A stretch of 64,000 bases of DNA, from positions 1 through 64,000 of the forward strand of contig JAMXFF010000025.1 of assembly GCA_025370845.1 (NCBI GenBank). Direction: 5' to 3'. Below the pieces are notes generated by a model, which saw only the letters and a program-made list of their open reading frames with translations, had not been told where the DNA came from and did not search any database. Position numbers and translations under genes: made by a program. Shown piece by piece: positions 16,950 through 26,153 of this stretch; positions within the stretch are counted from its first letter, which is position 1, and every line of letters starts with the position of its first letter. Origin of the DNA: Laspinema palackyanum D2a (GTDB taxonomy: Bacteria; Cyanobacteriota; Cyanobacteriia; Cyanobacteriales; Laspinemataceae).

Positions 16950-18605
16950 ATGTCTTGGTCTGAGATTCCTTGCCTGAGCATCGCGATCGCGCCCTTAAAT
17001 ACCAACTCTGATGCAAAACACTTTGCCATCTGGGTTCTCAAAGCCCCCTATCCCGGTGGCTATGTTCATTATGACTGTCCCTGGCCCGATAGCCTCACCC
17101 AAACCTGGCAAGCGTGGCATCAGCTATTTTCCCTACAGCCCTTGCCCTCAGTCTGGAATCTGCTGCCTTCATCCCAAGACAATGCCTTGTCCCTGCTCAA
17201 CCCCAACAGTAGTAAGTCTCCAGCCAGTTACAGCGCTCGCCTGATGCAGCAGTTAGGACTCCAGCTTTGGGATTGGCTGTTTGGGGAGGCGCTTCAAAAT
17301 AGCTACGCCCAAAGCATGGGGATCGCAATGGGTCAGGACCGACCCTTACGGATCCAGTTAGAAATTCGCGACCCCGAACTGATCGCCTTGCCGTGGGAAC
17401 TCATGCAACCCCGTCCGGGTAAACCCACCATTTGCCTCAATCCCCAATTACGATTTAGCCGGACTACCAGTGATGTAGACCCCCTGGCGATTCGTTGCAC
17501 TGCCCAAGCTTTAAAAATTTTATTAGTCTTAGGGGAAGAAGTCGAGACCCCCGGTCATCCCTCCCAGGCGGAAAACCGCCTGCAACTGCAAAAAGAAGCG
17601 GATGCCTTAGCGCAGGTCCTAGAACAGAGCGATCGCAACCGGAATGCCGGTGAGAATATCCTCCCCGTATCTTGCCATGTCGATACCTTAATCCAACCCA
17701 CCCCCAGCGAACTAATCGAAACTCTGGAAACGGGAAATTATAATATTTTCTTCTATGCGGGTCACGGTATCTGTGCCCCTGCGGGCGGTCAGTTATTGTT
17801 ACGAACTGGAACTCCCTTGAGTGGGACGGAATTGGCTCAAGTGCTGGTGCGTTCAGAAGTGACCTTAGCGGTGTTTAATGCTTGTTGGGGAGCTCAAAGC
17901 GATCGCCAGAATGGACAAGCCATTCCGCGCAGTAGCCTCGCTGAGGTCCTGATTCATCATGGTGTCCCCGCCGTGTTGGGAATGCGCGACTCGATTACCG
18001 ACGAAGAAGCGTTAAGTTTTATTCAAGCCTTTACCAGCGCCCTGGCGGACCGAATGTCCATTGATCGCGCTGTGGCAGTCGCCCGACAACAGTTATTAAC
18101 GGTTTATAAATTTAATCAACCCGCCTGGACCTTACCTGTCCTTTATATGCATCCAGAGTTTAATGGGGAATTAATCCAACCTTTAGACTATCTGGAGACG
18201 GAACTCCCGGAAAACACACCCTCGGGAATTCGGCCTTTAATTAGTCTGGCTTATTTGCGATCGGTCGATGCCAGCAATCAAGTCTGGCCAATTCGCGGGG
18301 GCCTCATGCGGGTGGGTCGTCGGTCTCAGAACGACTTGGTGATTCAGGAACGGTGGGTTTCCCAACGACACGCCGAAATTTTTTATCGGGATATGTCCGG
18401 TACGGGTTCGGTCCCGGCTTATTTTCTGCGGGATTTTTCTCGGTATGGGACTTTGATTAAAAGTAGTGATGGTTGGCAAAAAGTCCACCATCAGGAAGTG
18501 AAGTTAGAATCAGGGATTTTATTAAAATTTGGCAGTTCCCAGGGTCAAACTTTAGAGTTTGCCATTGATGAATGGCGATCGCACGACACCGGAGAGAAGG
18601 GGTAA
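16950..18605 (+). CDS. CHAT-domain caspase-like protein with C-terminal FHA domain
   Basis: A 551-residue protein. Residues about 120-410 form a CHAT domain with catalytic His in FYAGHG (H272) and Cys in FNACWG (C312), the expected 40-residue spacing. Residues about 445-540 form an FHA domain (MRVGRRSQNDLVI, then WVSQRHAEIFY and SRYGTLI), with the Gly-Arg, Ser-x-x-His and Asn/Gly-type loops expected for phosphothreonine recognition. The N-terminal 110 residues are unassigned. The fusion suggests a peptidase directed to a phosphorylated partner, for example a target of a Ser/Thr kinase; that is inference. There is no signal peptide, so it is probably cytoplasmic. The unknown 202-residue protein lies upstream on the same strand. 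Confidence 0.9.
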   Translation: MSWSEIPCLSIAIAPLNTNSDAKHFAIWVLKAPYPGGYVHYDCPWPDSLTQTWQAWHQLFSLQPLPSVWNLLPSSQDNALSLLNPNSSKSPASYSARLMQQLGLQLWDWLFGEALQNSYAQSMGIAMGQDRPLRIQLEIRDPELIALPWELMQPRPGKPTICLNPQLRFSRTTSDVDPLAIRCTAQALKILLVLGEEVETPGHPSQAENRLQLQKEADALAQVLEQSDRNRNAGENILPVSCHVDTLIQPTPSELIETLETGNYNIFFYAGHGICAPAGGQLLLRTGTPLSGTELAQVLVRSEVTLAVFNACWGAQSDRQNGQAIPRSSLAEVLIHHGVPAVLGMRDSITDEEALSFIQAFTSALADRMSIDRAVAVARQQLLTVYKFNQPAWTLPVLYMHPEFNGELIQPLDYLETELPENTPSGIRPLISLAYLRSVDASNQVWPIRGGLMRVGRRSQNDLVIQERWVSQRHAEIFYRDMSGTGSVPAYFLRDFSRYGTLIKSSDGWQKVHHQEVKLESGILLKFGSSQGQTLEFAIDEWRSHDTGEKG

Positions 18606-18670
18606 AATAAACCAACATCCGTTGCCCTTCTATAGCGGTTCCCACAGTTATTTCTGAACAGTCTTTATTG

Positions 18671-18726
18671 AGGAGTGCGAGCATCTTGCTCGCTATTTTT
18701 AAAGCGAGCAAGATGCTCGCACTCCT
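18671..18726. repeat. Perfect 24-bp inverted repeat, 8-base loop
   Basis: Arms AGGAGTGCGAGCATCTTG... at 18671-18694 and 18703-18726 match perfectly around ATTTTTAA. It lies between the convergent CHAT-FHA and petD genes. There is no T-run after the stem, so it is either a dispersed cyanobacterial palindrome or an unusual bidirectional terminator. Confidence 0.9.
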
Positions 18727-18746
18727 TGCTTTTTTGGAATACAACG

Positions 18747-18776
18747 TGAAAAGACGCCCCTGCTTTATCTCAGGGG
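18747..18776 (-). terminator. Terminator of petB-petD
   Basis: The minus strand reads CCCCTG-agataaag-CAGGGG then CGTCTTTTC. A larger outer stem (AAGACGCCC with GGGCGTCTT) reaches to about 18809. It lies about 65 bp after the petD stop. Confidence 0.7.
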
Positions 18777-18839
18777 TACAATTGCACATCTGAGAACACG
18801 GGCGTCTTATATTTAACCGGGAATTGAACCGGGAAAAAT

Positions 18840-19322
18840 TTAGAATAGACCGAGAGTCAGGGACTTGTCGATCGGCATGATTGCGCCGACTCCCAACCAG
18901 ATGGTGAACAAAGTACCAAACAGGAACACTGCCGTTGCCAAAGGACGACGGAAGGGGTTTTGGAATTTGTTGACGTTCTCAATAAAGGGAATAACCATCA
19001 AACCAACGGGAATCGCACCCATCAAGGCAATTCCTAACAGTTTGTTAGGAACGACACGCAGCATCTGGAACGAAGGCCACAGATACCATTCGGGCAGAAT
19101 TTCCAGAGGGGTGGCAAAGGGGTCAGCGGGTTCTCCGACCATTGCGGGGTCGAGAACACCCAATCCAACGCATAGGGCGATCGTCCCGAGAATAACTACG
19201 GGGAAGACATACAGCAGGTCATTGGGCCAAGCGGGTTCGCCATAATAGTTATGGCCCATCCCCATTGCCAATTTAGCCCGCAACTTCGGATCGCTGAGAT
19301 CCGGCTTTTTCAAAATAGACAT
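18840..19322 (-). CDS. petD: Cytochrome b6-f complex subunit IV
   Basis: A 160-residue protein starting [17 protein letters not shown] at 19322, with AAGGAGAGG eleven bases upstream deciding the start over the longer open frame. It has three membrane helices, the Qo-site PEWY ([13 protein letters not shown]), and a C-terminal helix ending [16 protein letters not shown]. Together with cytochrome b6 it forms the quinol-oxidising core of the thylakoid b6f complex. Its length equals the usual 160. It lies 102 bp after petB, on the same strand, so they are probably co-transcribed. Confidence 0.98.
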   Translation of the reverse strand: MSILKKPDLSDPKLRAKLAMGMGHNYYGEPAWPNDLLYVFPVVILGTIALCVGLGVLDPAMVGEPADPFATPLEILPEWYLWPSFQMLRVVPNKLLGIALMGAIPVGLMVIPFIENVNKFQNPFRRPLATAVFLFGTLFTIWLGVGAIMPIDKSLTLGLF

Positions 19323-19424
19323 CTTTGAGAATCCTCTCCTTATTGTTAAGGTCGGCAGGTCTTGACTGCAATTGCTAAAAGGATACAGCGATCGCAGGGT
19401 GATGAATGTCAAGCAAAGATCTCT

Positions 19425-20093
19425 TTACAAGGGACCGGAAATACCTTGCTTGCGAATCATTAAGAAGTGCAGCAACATGAACACGGCAATCAGCCAAGGC
19501 AACACGAAGGTGTGCAGGCTGTAATAGCGAGTCAAGGTGCCTTGACCCACACTGGTACCACCGCGAAGCAGTTCAACAATGGTAGAACCGACCACAGGGA
19601 TTGCTTCGGGAACCCCAGAGACGATCTTAACGGCCCAGTAACCCACTTGATCCCAAGGGAGAGAGTAGCCGGTTACGCCAAAGGAGACGGTAATCGTTGC
19701 TAAGATCACGCCGGTGACCCAGGTGAGTTCCCGAGGTTTTTTGAAACCGCCGGTTAGGTAAACTCGGAACACGTGCAGAATCATCATCAGGACCATCATA
19801 CTGGCGGACCAGCGATGAACGGAACGGATGAGCCAACCGAAGTTGACCTCAGTCATCAGGTACTGGATTGAGGAAAAGGCTTCGGTAACGGTGGGGCGAT
19901 AATAGAAGGTCATCGCGAACCCAGTGGCAAATTGGATGAGGAAGCAGACTAGCGTAATCCCGCCCAAGCAGTAGAAGATATTGACATGGGGAGGGACGTA
20001 CTTGCTGGTGATGTCCTCAGCAAGCGCCTGAATTTCGAGGCGCTCTTCAAACCACTGGTATGTTTTGGAGTTCGTTACGTCTTTGGAAAACAT
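19425..20093 (-). CDS. petB: Cytochrome b6
   Basis: A 222-residue membrane protein with four helices and the four heme-ligating His ([34 protein letters not shown]). A Cys in the first part (YCLGG) fits the covalent heme c' attachment site. The length matches the family. It carries electrons through the b6f complex between photosystems II and I. It is the first gene of petB-petD and is divergent from ctpA, an arrangement known from other cyanobacteria. Confidence 0.98.
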   Translation of the reverse strand: MFSKDVTNSKTYQWFEERLEIQALAEDITSKYVPPHVNIFYCLGGITLVCFLIQFATGFAMTFYYRPTVTEAFSSIQYLMTEVNFGWLIRSVHRWSASMMVLMMILHVFRVYLTGGFKKPRELTWVTGVILATITVSFGVTGYSLPWDQVGYWAVKIVSGVPEAIPVVGSTIVELLRGGTSVGQGTLTRYYSLHTFVLPWLIAVFMLLHFLMIRKQGISGPL

Positions 20094-20301
20094 TGCAGCA
20101 AGCGTTCCGAAAAGATTAATGCGTTTCTTCCAAAATGTAACATAATCTAAACACTATTTTCATAAATCTAAGTCCCTTTGCCGATCGCCGCGAATCCCTT
20201 TCCCCTTGACCCTTCTGTAGAAGGGATTGGGCTGGGGATCAACCTTGAAGCTGGGGGGCTAGTTTTATGAGAAAAGGTCAGCATCCCAGGGGGCGATCGC
20301 C

Positions 20302-20537
20302 CTTACAAGAGTAGGGTTTTTACGCTCATAGTGATTGGCCTTACTTCCGGTCCCCTCCCCTTGGCAAGGGGAGGGTTAGGGTGGGGTCCTCTTGACGAAA
20401 GCGATCGCCCCAGAAGAACCCCACCTGACGCCTCCCCTTGCCAAGGGGAGGGGACAAGAGGCGCAGTTAAGCGTAAAAAACCTACTCTTGTAAGACCCTA
20501 ACCCGGACCTTGCCAAGGGGAGGGGACCGGAGTAAGT
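20302..20537. repeat. MITE-like element family 2, copy 1, between petB and ctpA
   Basis: Inverted ends CTTACAAGAGTAGGGTTTTT (20302) and AAAAAACCTACTCTTGTAAG (to 20494) enclose palindromic GGTCCCCTCCCC/GGGGAGGGGACC blocks. A further partial CCAAGGGGAGGGGACCGGA block follows to about 20537. Related sequence lies at 28230-28583. It sits in the shared promoter region of petB and ctpA, so it may affect expression. No ORF lies inside. Confidence 0.75.
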
Positions 20538-20646
20538 CCCCCCAATGCTAGATAGCAAAACTCCCCAAACTGGGGTAACTTTAGCTCATACCTTTAGACT
20601 CATAAAATTTGATATAAGCTTTGATCAACCTTTCAAAATCGGCATT

Positions 20647-21885
20647 ATGGCAAAACGAGTATTCCGAGTAGGGCTGTTATTGGTCTTGCAATTTACCCTT
20701 GCCTGTTGCTGGTGGACGCCAGAGGCTTATGCCCTGAGCGAAGAGCAGCAGTTGATTTCGCAAGCGTGGCGGATCGTGAACTACTCCTATGTAGATGAGA
20801 GCTTTAACCATCAAAATTGGTGGTTCGTGCGGCAAAAGGCGCTGAAACATCCCCTATCCAATCGCGAAGAAACTTATGGGCAGATTCAAGAAATGCTCGC
20901 AAGTTTGGACGACCCCTTTACCCGATTATTAAAACCCGATCAGTATCGAAGTTTACAAGTAAATACCTCGGGAGAGTTAACTGGGGTGGGTTTACAAATT
21001 GCCCTAGATGAGGAAACGGGAACCGTCGCTGTGATTGCCCCGATTGATGGGTCCCCGGGTCAGAAAGCGGGATTGCTCCCGGGCGATCGCATTCTGAAAA
21101 TTGAAGGCACCTCTACGGTAGGTTTAACCTTAGATGAAGCGGCCACTAGAATGCGCGGCCCCATTGGCACCACAGTCACCCTCACCATTAGGCGAGCAGA
21201 AACTCAAGCGGTGGAAGAGGTTCCTTTGGTGCGAGAGTTAATTGCCTTAAACCCCGTTAACTCAAAATTACAGAAAACTCCAGATGGTCGTTCCGTAGGC
21301 TACATTCGTCTGAGTCAATTCAACGCCAATGCCGCAACGGAAATTGCCCAGACGGTGCAGGCGTTTGAGGAACAAGGGGCGGATGCCTACATTCTCGACT
21401 TGCGGAGTAATCCCGGGGGACTCTTACAAGCGGGGATAGAAATTGCCCGACTGTGGCTCGATGGAGGTACGATAGTCTATACAGTCAACCGGCAAGGCAT
21501 AGTGGGCAGTTTTGAAGCGATGGATGAAGCACTGACCGATGATCCCTTAGTGGTGTTAGTCGATCGCGGGACTGCCAGCGCCAGTGAAATTCTGGCCGGT
21601 GCTCTACAGGATAATGGACGGGCCTTGTTGGTAGGGGAAAAAACGTTTGGCAAGGGGTTGATTCAGTCCCTATTTGACTTAGCCGATGGTTCGGGATTAG
21701 CGGTAACCGTGGCAAAGTACGAAACGCCAAATCACCGGGATATCCATAAGTTGGGGATCGTTCCGGATAAAGAGGTGACATTAGATCCGATATCGCGCGA
21801 TCGCTTGGCAACGGAGTTTGATCGCCAATATCAAGCGGCATTGGACTTACTCATTGATCCCAATGTGGTGGCAGGTGTGCACTAG
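20647..21885 (+). CDS. ctpA: Carboxyl-terminal processing protease
   Basis: A 412-residue S41 peptidase from the ATG at 20647; the longer frame from 20545 would spoil the signal peptide. Residues 1-30 are a signal peptide (hydrophobic VGLLLVLQFTLACCWW), which sends it to the lumen. A PDZ domain follows (GELTGVGLQIALDEETGTVAVIAPIDGSPGQKAGL). The catalytic Ser is in GTASASEILAGAL and the Lys in GEKTFGKG, the usual Ser/Lys dyad. CtpA removes the C-terminal extension of the D1 precursor so that the photosystem II manganese cluster can assemble. It is divergent from petBD. Confidence 0.95.
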   Translation: MAKRVFRVGLLLVLQFTLACCWWTPEAYALSEEQQLISQAWRIVNYSYVDESFNHQNWWFVRQKALKHPLSNREETYGQIQEMLASLDDPFTRLLKPDQYRSLQVNTSGELTGVGLQIALDEETGTVAVIAPIDGSPGQKAGLLPGDRILKIEGTSTVGLTLDEAATRMRGPIGTTVTLTIRRAETQAVEEVPLVRELIALNPVNSKLQKTPDGRSVGYIRLSQFNANAATEIAQTVQAFEEQGADAYILDLRSNPGGLLQAGIEIARLWLDGGTIVYTVNRQGIVGSFEAMDEALTDDPLVVLVDRGTASASEILAGALQDNGRALLVGEKTFGKGLIQSLFDLADGSGLAVTVAKYETPNHRDIHKLGIVPDKEVTLDPISRDRLATEFDRQYQAALDLLIDPNVVAGVH

Positions 21886-22199
21886 GGTTGGGGCAGTTGT
21901 CCAGATCCAGCGGGCGCTTCAGCGACTCGGCTGTACCTGGGCAGGGCCGTCATTTGTCTAATTTGAACCACCGGAGGCGGTTTAAGGGTCTAAACCATTC
22001 AATGGATTTAAAATCCCGGGTTTAGGGGCGATCGCCTTAACCCGTTCGGGAGTGCTAGACGCCGGTTTGACTCGGACAAGTCGCACTCCCTAACCCTGGA
22101 CGATCCGATCCGGATTGAAAAGTGACACATCCGCAAAGCCAACTTGGAGAGGACCTCGGTAAGGTGATTCTAGTGGGTTATGGAAGAGGATGAAACAGT
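21886..22199. other. Intergenic region with hairpin
   Basis: No gene is seen. A GGGAGTGC/GCACTCCC inverted repeat (22048-22055 with 22083-22090) may mark the end of the ctpA transcript, though no T-run follows. The final 60 bases contain GAGGATGAAACAGT before the TPR gene start. Confidence 0.5.
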
Positions 22200-22991
22200 A
22201 TGAATCCTGGCTTTTTTGGTCATCAGCAACATAGAAATAGCTATCCCTGCACTCCGGATTCGGCTTTGACAAATCAAGGGTCGGGTCTGGTCAAGGGGCC
22301 TGCACGGAGCAAACGCCAGCGCCGGTCTACCTGGGAAGGTCCCGCCACCAGTGGGGTGGCATTGGGGTCCCAAGGTTTATCCCCGCAGCAGTTACGTCAA
22401 CAAGCAAGTTTGACGGTTCAACGGGGAGACTATGCTTCGGCGATCGCCCTGCTGAGTTCGTTAGTCTCTCAGAATCTCGCCAGTGCCATTGACTACAACA
22501 ATCGCGGGTTGATGTATTTCCAAAGTGGGGAGTATGAGAAAGCCCTGGCTGATTATAACCATGCCATCGAACTCGATTCTCAACTGTCCCAAGCCTACAA
22601 CAATCGGGGCAATTGCTATGCCGCTTTAGGGTTGCGCGTAGAGGCAACCTTGGACTATGACATGGCGATCGACTTGAATCCCTTTAACGTGCGGGCGCTG
22701 ATCAATCAGGGGATCACCTTGCGGGAAATGGAAATCTATGAATTGGCGATCGAGAATTTTGAGATAGCCTTGGGACTCGGGCAAATTGAAGGGCATATCT
22801 TTGCTGAACGAGGCCGGACTTATCATGTGATGGGAGAATGGAATGCGGCGATCGCCGACTATCGACGCGCTTTAGAATTTTTGCCCGAATCTACCACTTC
22901 ATCGGCTGAGGCTTCCACCCGGTTGCGATCGCTGGTCAAAAATTGGATTCATGAACTGATTGGGTCTTCTGACACTGATCCCCATTCCTAA
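22200..22991 (+). CDS. TPR-repeat protein
   Basis: A 263-residue protein with a GAGGA ribosome site 9 bases before the ATG. Residues 1-60 are a low-complexity, basic, disordered tail. From about residue 65 to 245 there are roughly five tetratricopeptide repeats (AIDYNNRGLMYFQSGEYEKALADYNHAIEL and similar), one with the canonical W/G/Y/A/P pattern slightly altered. TPRs mediate protein-protein interaction; no enzymatic domain or signal peptide is present. Partners are unknown. It is single. Confidence 0.85.
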   Translation: MNPGFFGHQQHRNSYPCTPDSALTNQGSGLVKGPARSKRQRRSTWEGPATSGVALGSQGLSPQQLRQQASLTVQRGDYASAIALLSSLVSQNLASAIDYNNRGLMYFQSGEYEKALADYNHAIELDSQLSQAYNNRGNCYAALGLRVEATLDYDMAIDLNPFNVRALINQGITLREMEIYELAIENFEIALGLGQIEGHIFAERGRTYHVMGEWNAAIADYRRALEFLPESTTSSAEASTRLRSLVKNWIHELIGSSDTDPHS

Positions 22992-23048
22992 GCCAGAGTT
23001 TCAATCCTAGCCCTCATCCTACTTCCTCGGATAAAAACCGTTAGGGAA

Positions 23049-23081
23049 GCATAACCGGCAAAAGATGCCACGGTTATGCTC
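23049..23081 (+). terminator. Hairpin after the TPR gene
   Basis: A perfect 10-bp stem AGCATAACCG/CGGTTATGCT with a 13-base loop lies 58 bp after the TPR stop. There is no T-run, so function as terminator is uncertain. Confidence 0.4.
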
Positions 23082-23155
23082 TGTTGGAAAGCCTGCTTTT
23101 ACCTGTCGCCCTACCCGCCTTGTGTAGGGGTTAACGCTTCACTGGGGCAGTCGGC

Positions 23156-23533
23156 TTATTTATCAATCACAATTTGAACCTTATTGGGATCGACCCGATA
23201 GCTGTGTTCTTCCATAATACTCGTCGCTTGTTCCGGAGCCATCAACCGTTGCAGTTCAGATTGCAAGCGATTCACGCGGGTTTCAACATGGTTGACTTCA
23301 GCACGGATATCCTGTAAATCTTGCTGCCGAGACTGTTGATACGGAAGCAGGGTGATGACCGCAGAGACGGCAACCACCGAAAGCACCGCATTGACGGCTA
23401 ACTTCACCGTAGTTTCAGCGGCGATCGCCCGGTAAAGATGACGCCGTTGGTGCTGTTGCGACAACCCGCGTCTTTTTGGACGTCGCGTTTCCACAGGTAT
23501 TAAATGGGGCGTTGAGGGTTGAATTGCATTCAT
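23156..23533 (-). CDS. Single-pass membrane protein with coiled coil
   Basis: A 125-residue protein with a basic N-terminus (RRPKRRGLSQQHQRRHL), one membrane helix at about residues 44-66 (LAVNAVLSVVAVSAVITLLPY), a coiled coil at about 70-95 (QQDLQDIRAEVNHVETRVNRLQSELQRL) and a short C-terminal tail. This bitopic layout, with the N-terminus inside, resembles FtsB/FtsL/DivIC septum proteins, but no specific match is recognised. It is conserved-looking for cyanobacteria. Divergent from nothing; psaM follows 400 bp away on the same strand upstream. Confidence 0.7.
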   Translation of the reverse strand: MNAIQPSTPHLIPVETRRPKRRGLSQQHQRRHLYRAIAAETTVKLAVNAVLSVVAVSAVITLLPYQQSRQQDLQDIRAEVNHVETRVNRLQSELQRLMAPEQATSIMEEHSYRVDPNKVQIVIDK

Positions 23534-23823
23534 GAGAGTGACTATCCCTTACCTTGCCTGAAATATCAGTTTCAATTCAAAAAAAAGCAGTTACCGGATC
23601 TAAACCGGGCTTTGTGGTTGCGCGGCAGGACGAGCGCGTATCCCACCTGAATTCTACTCCCTTGTTTAGATCTCAACCGCCTACCTTAAGACTTTTTTCT
23701 GAAAAAAGCTTGCAAAAAATTGCTCAACCCTCAAATCATCCCCCAGATCAACCCGGTTAGGGGAGCCTGATTGGCGATTTTGTTTTCTGGCCTTGATTTC
23801 GGAAACAAGTTCCCAAATTAAGA

Positions 23824-23866
23824 GCCGGTCAAGGACCCTTACTGGAGGCAAGGGTCCTCGACCGGC
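23824..23866 (-). terminator. Terminator of psaM
   Basis: A 17-bp stem with one mismatch, GCCGGTC-a-AGGACCCTT with AAGGGTCCT-c-GACCGGC, lies 25 bp after the psaM stop. On the minus strand it is followed by TCTTAATTTGGG, a weak T-rich tail. Confidence 0.65.
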
Positions 23867-23891
23867 CCTAAGCCGTTGGACTGGGACAACT

Positions 23892-23987
23892 TTACTTGTA
23901 CAGTTCGGTTGCCAGACGGAAGGCTAAGATTCCTGGAATTAAAGCAACAACCAGTGCCACTAGGACTTGGGTTTCAGAGATTCCCAT
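23892..23987 (-). CDS. psaM: Photosystem I reaction centre subunit XII (PsaM)
   Basis: A 31-residue single-helix thylakoid protein beginning MGISETQVLVAL and ending AFRLATELYK, which matches the PsaM signature (xxTQVYxAL...AFRLxTELYK). GGAGG lies 8 bases before the ATG at 23987. It has its own promoter region and terminator, as expected for a monocistronic psaM. PsaM lies at the trimer interface side of photosystem I. It is too short for a conventional ORF cut-off. Confidence 0.95.
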   Translation of the reverse strand: MGISETQVLVALVVALIPGILAFRLATELYK

Positions 23988-24422
23988 AATTCAGACCTCC
24001 TTGATAATTAGATATTTTTAACTACTTTCGGCTATTTCGTGCCGTGAGGAAACCCATTGTTACAATATGCAACAAATAGTTCTGCCATTTTACTGCCTCT
24101 CGGGACTCAACCGGACTCTCAACGAGGGGGATCATGCCAAATTTATTCCGGGAAACGGGAGATCCGGTGTACTGAAACTTGTAATAAAAGGTTAAGCTGA
24201 TTGAAGACCGCTGATCATTCCAGCCGAAGTGATTGCCCTGGATTTTGCCCGAGGTTGCCGCAACTGGCAAGCTGCTCTCGACTCCCACAGAGGGCTTTAC
24301 CGGCCCAAGTCCCTCGTCAGAGGAAGGCGTTTCGAGACTCCAAGGCAAAAAGAGGGAAAATCATGGCCGAATGATGGGTTCGGTTTCCCTGCGTGACCGC
24401 TATCAAGGAAAAATTTTCGTTA
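23988..24422. other. Region between psaM and the TerC gene
   Basis: These 435 bases hold the psaM upstream region and the leader of the TerC-family gene. I looked for the manganese (yybP-ykoY) riboswitch that often precedes TerC genes; its conserved cores were not apparent. An 68-codon frame at 24233-24439 is not convincing. Confidence 0.45.
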
Positions 24423-25193
24423 ATGCTAGACCGATTTAGTGATTTTTATCCCCATAATATCGGAATTGAAACAGGTTTCCTGCTGCTGATTTTAGTAGCG
24501 TTGGAGTCGGTGCTCTCGGCAGACAATGCGATCGCCCTAGCATCGATTGCCCAAGGATTACCGGAACCGAAGATCCAGCGTCAGGCTCTCAATTTTGGTC
24601 TCCTGGCCGCTTTTATCCTCCGGATAGCGCTGATTTTTACCGCCACTTGGGTAATCAACTTTTGGCAGTTCCAGCTCATTGGAGCGCTTTATTTGTTGTG
24701 GTTAGTCTTTCAGTATTTTACGTCCTCAGAAGGGGAAGACAATCAGCGCAGTGGCCCGAAATACAATTCATTGTGGCAAGCGATTCCAATCATTGCCATG
24801 ACAGATTTGGCCTTTTCGTTGGATAGTGTCACCACCGCCATTGCGGTTTCCTCAGAAATTTGGCTGATTGTGACCGGCGCAACCATTGGCATTGTTGCTC
24901 TACGGTTTATGGCTGGATTATTTATCCGGTGGTTGGATGAATATGTTCACCTGGAAGATGCGGGTTATATTACCGTAGGCTTGGTGGGATTGCGTCTGCT
25001 TCTGCGAGTGTTTGACGCCGATTTCCTCCTGCCGGAATGGTTCTTGATTTCCTCGATTTTGGTGTTATTCATCTGGGGATTTTCCCTCAGAAAGCCCGAG
25101 ATTCAACTCGAAAATGCTGTTGAATCTGCCACGAGTCACGATGCAGAGGCCGTGGCTCCCATCCAGGAAAAAGAAGAAGTCATCCAGGACTAA
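24423..25193 (+). CDS. TerC-family integral membrane protein
   Basis: About 256 residues from the ATG at 24423 (a GTG at 24393 is an alternative; AAGGA lies between them). The protein has seven or so helices with the family motif ESVLSADNAIALA near the N-terminus and a related half-repeat MTDLAFSLDSVTTAIAVS near the middle. Conserved Asp residues in both halves are the likely metal ligands. TerC proteins are linked to metal (Mn2+) export, tellurite resistance or thylakoid biogenesis; which applies here is not decidable. The C-terminal 25 residues are acidic and disordered. Confidence 0.88.
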   Translation: MLDRFSDFYPHNIGIETGFLLLILVALESVLSADNAIALASIAQGLPEPKIQRQALNFGLLAAFILRIALIFTATWVINFWQFQLIGALYLLWLVFQYFTSSEGEDNQRSGPKYNSLWQAIPIIAMTDLAFSLDSVTTAIAVSSEIWLIVTGATIGIVALRFMAGLFIRWLDEYVHLEDAGYITVGLVGLRLLLRVFDADFLLPEWFLISSILVLFIWGFSLRKPEIQLENAVESATSHDAEAVAPIQEKEEVIQD

Positions 25194-25293
25194 GCGTTGA
25201 GAATTAAGAATTCACCCAGGGAAATTCTTAATTCTTAACGCTTCGTCCTGGAGTTTCAAGGTCTTGGCTTAAGAATAAAAGCAGCGATCGCCT

Positions 25294-25743
25294 CTATTCG
25301 TAAAGCCAACCTGCCATCGCTGAATCCCAATTGACCAGTTCTTCCGGTGTAAACCACAGGCTAATTTCCTTGGCAGCGGTTTCGATCGCATCAGACCCGT
25401 GGATCAGGTTGCGTCCGACACTCACGCCGAAGTCGCCGCGAATCGTCCCGGGTTCTGCCGTTAAAGGATTGGTTGCACCAATGATTTTGCGAGCGGAGGA
25501 AACCACTCCATCTCCTTCCCATACCATTGCCACCAATGGACCCGAGGTGATGAACTTCACTAACCCCGGAAAAAACGCTTTTTCCTGGTGAACCTCGTAA
25601 TGTTTCTCGGCCAACTCCCGAGGCACGCTCATCATTTTCAGTCCCACCAGGGTAAACCCTTTGGCTTCAAACCGCCGAATAATTTCCCCGATGAGTTTGC
25701 GTTGGACTCCATCGGGCTTGATTGCGATAAATGTCCGTTCCAA
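25294..25743 (-). CDS. ndk: Nucleoside diphosphate kinase
   Basis: A 149-residue, single-domain enzyme of the standard length. It begins [21 protein letters not shown], and the catalytic His is in NLIHGSDA. It transfers the gamma phosphate from ATP to NDPs through phospho-His. A monocistronic gene, tail-to-tail with the TerC gene; its upstream region carries a MITE-like repeat. Confidence 0.97.
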   Translation of the reverse strand: MERTFIAIKPDGVQRKLIGEIIRRFEAKGFTLVGLKMMSVPRELAEKHYEVHQEKAFFPGLVKFITSGPLVAMVWEGDGVVSSARKIIGATNPLTAEPGTIRGDFGVSVGRNLIHGSDAIETAAKEISLWFTPEELVNWDSAMAGWLYE

Positions 25744-25774
25744 ACCAATCTCCTAGCACTTGACGATTAACAAC

Positions 25775-25877
25775 TATAGCAATCCTAAATCAGTTGTGAC
25801 ATTTTCTTCTCCCCTCTCCCGTTCTGGGAGAGGGGTTGGGGGTGAGGGTCTTCCACAATTGAGTTAGGACTGCTATA
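25775..25877. repeat. MITE-like element family 3, copy 1
   Basis: Terminal inverted repeats TATAGCAATCCTAAATCAG (25775) and GAGTTAGGACTGCTATA (ending 25877) flank a 103-bp element with a CCCCTCTCCCGTTCTGGGAGAGGGG hairpin, shown here only in outline: CCCTCTCCC / GGGAGAGGG. A second copy lies at 44092-44202 in the other orientation. The element lies in the 410-bp ndk-speA gap, which otherwise shows no gene. Confidence 0.75.
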
Positions 25878-26153
25878 TCACTCTTTAAGCCTATCTCAGA
25901 ACGTTCCCTCCTCCAGGTCAAAGCCCGAAGCAATTTCTCAAATCATCGGTTCGGTGTTATCTGAAATACACGAGTTTTCGTGCAATATGCTAACATCCAC
26001 GGTTATGAGAGCGCTGTTGTATTCTGCCGGTTGAGGCCGAATTCACCCCGGTTAATCCAGGGAAAGGGGAGCGCTGCATGATATCCCTTGGCGGGATAAA
26101 AATTAACGATTGAATGGACTGGGAGCGCGTTGTTGCAAGGCCGCGAAGAAATT

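Noticed and set aside
18457..18789. 110-codon minus-strand frame across the palindrome after CHAT-FHA
   Set aside because: It is antisense to the CHAT-FHA 3' end and runs through the perfect inverted repeat; composition is not protein-like.
24000..24422. Manganese riboswitch upstream of the TerC gene
   Set aside because: The conserved cores of the yybP-ykoY family were not found by eye; a covariance-model search would be needed.
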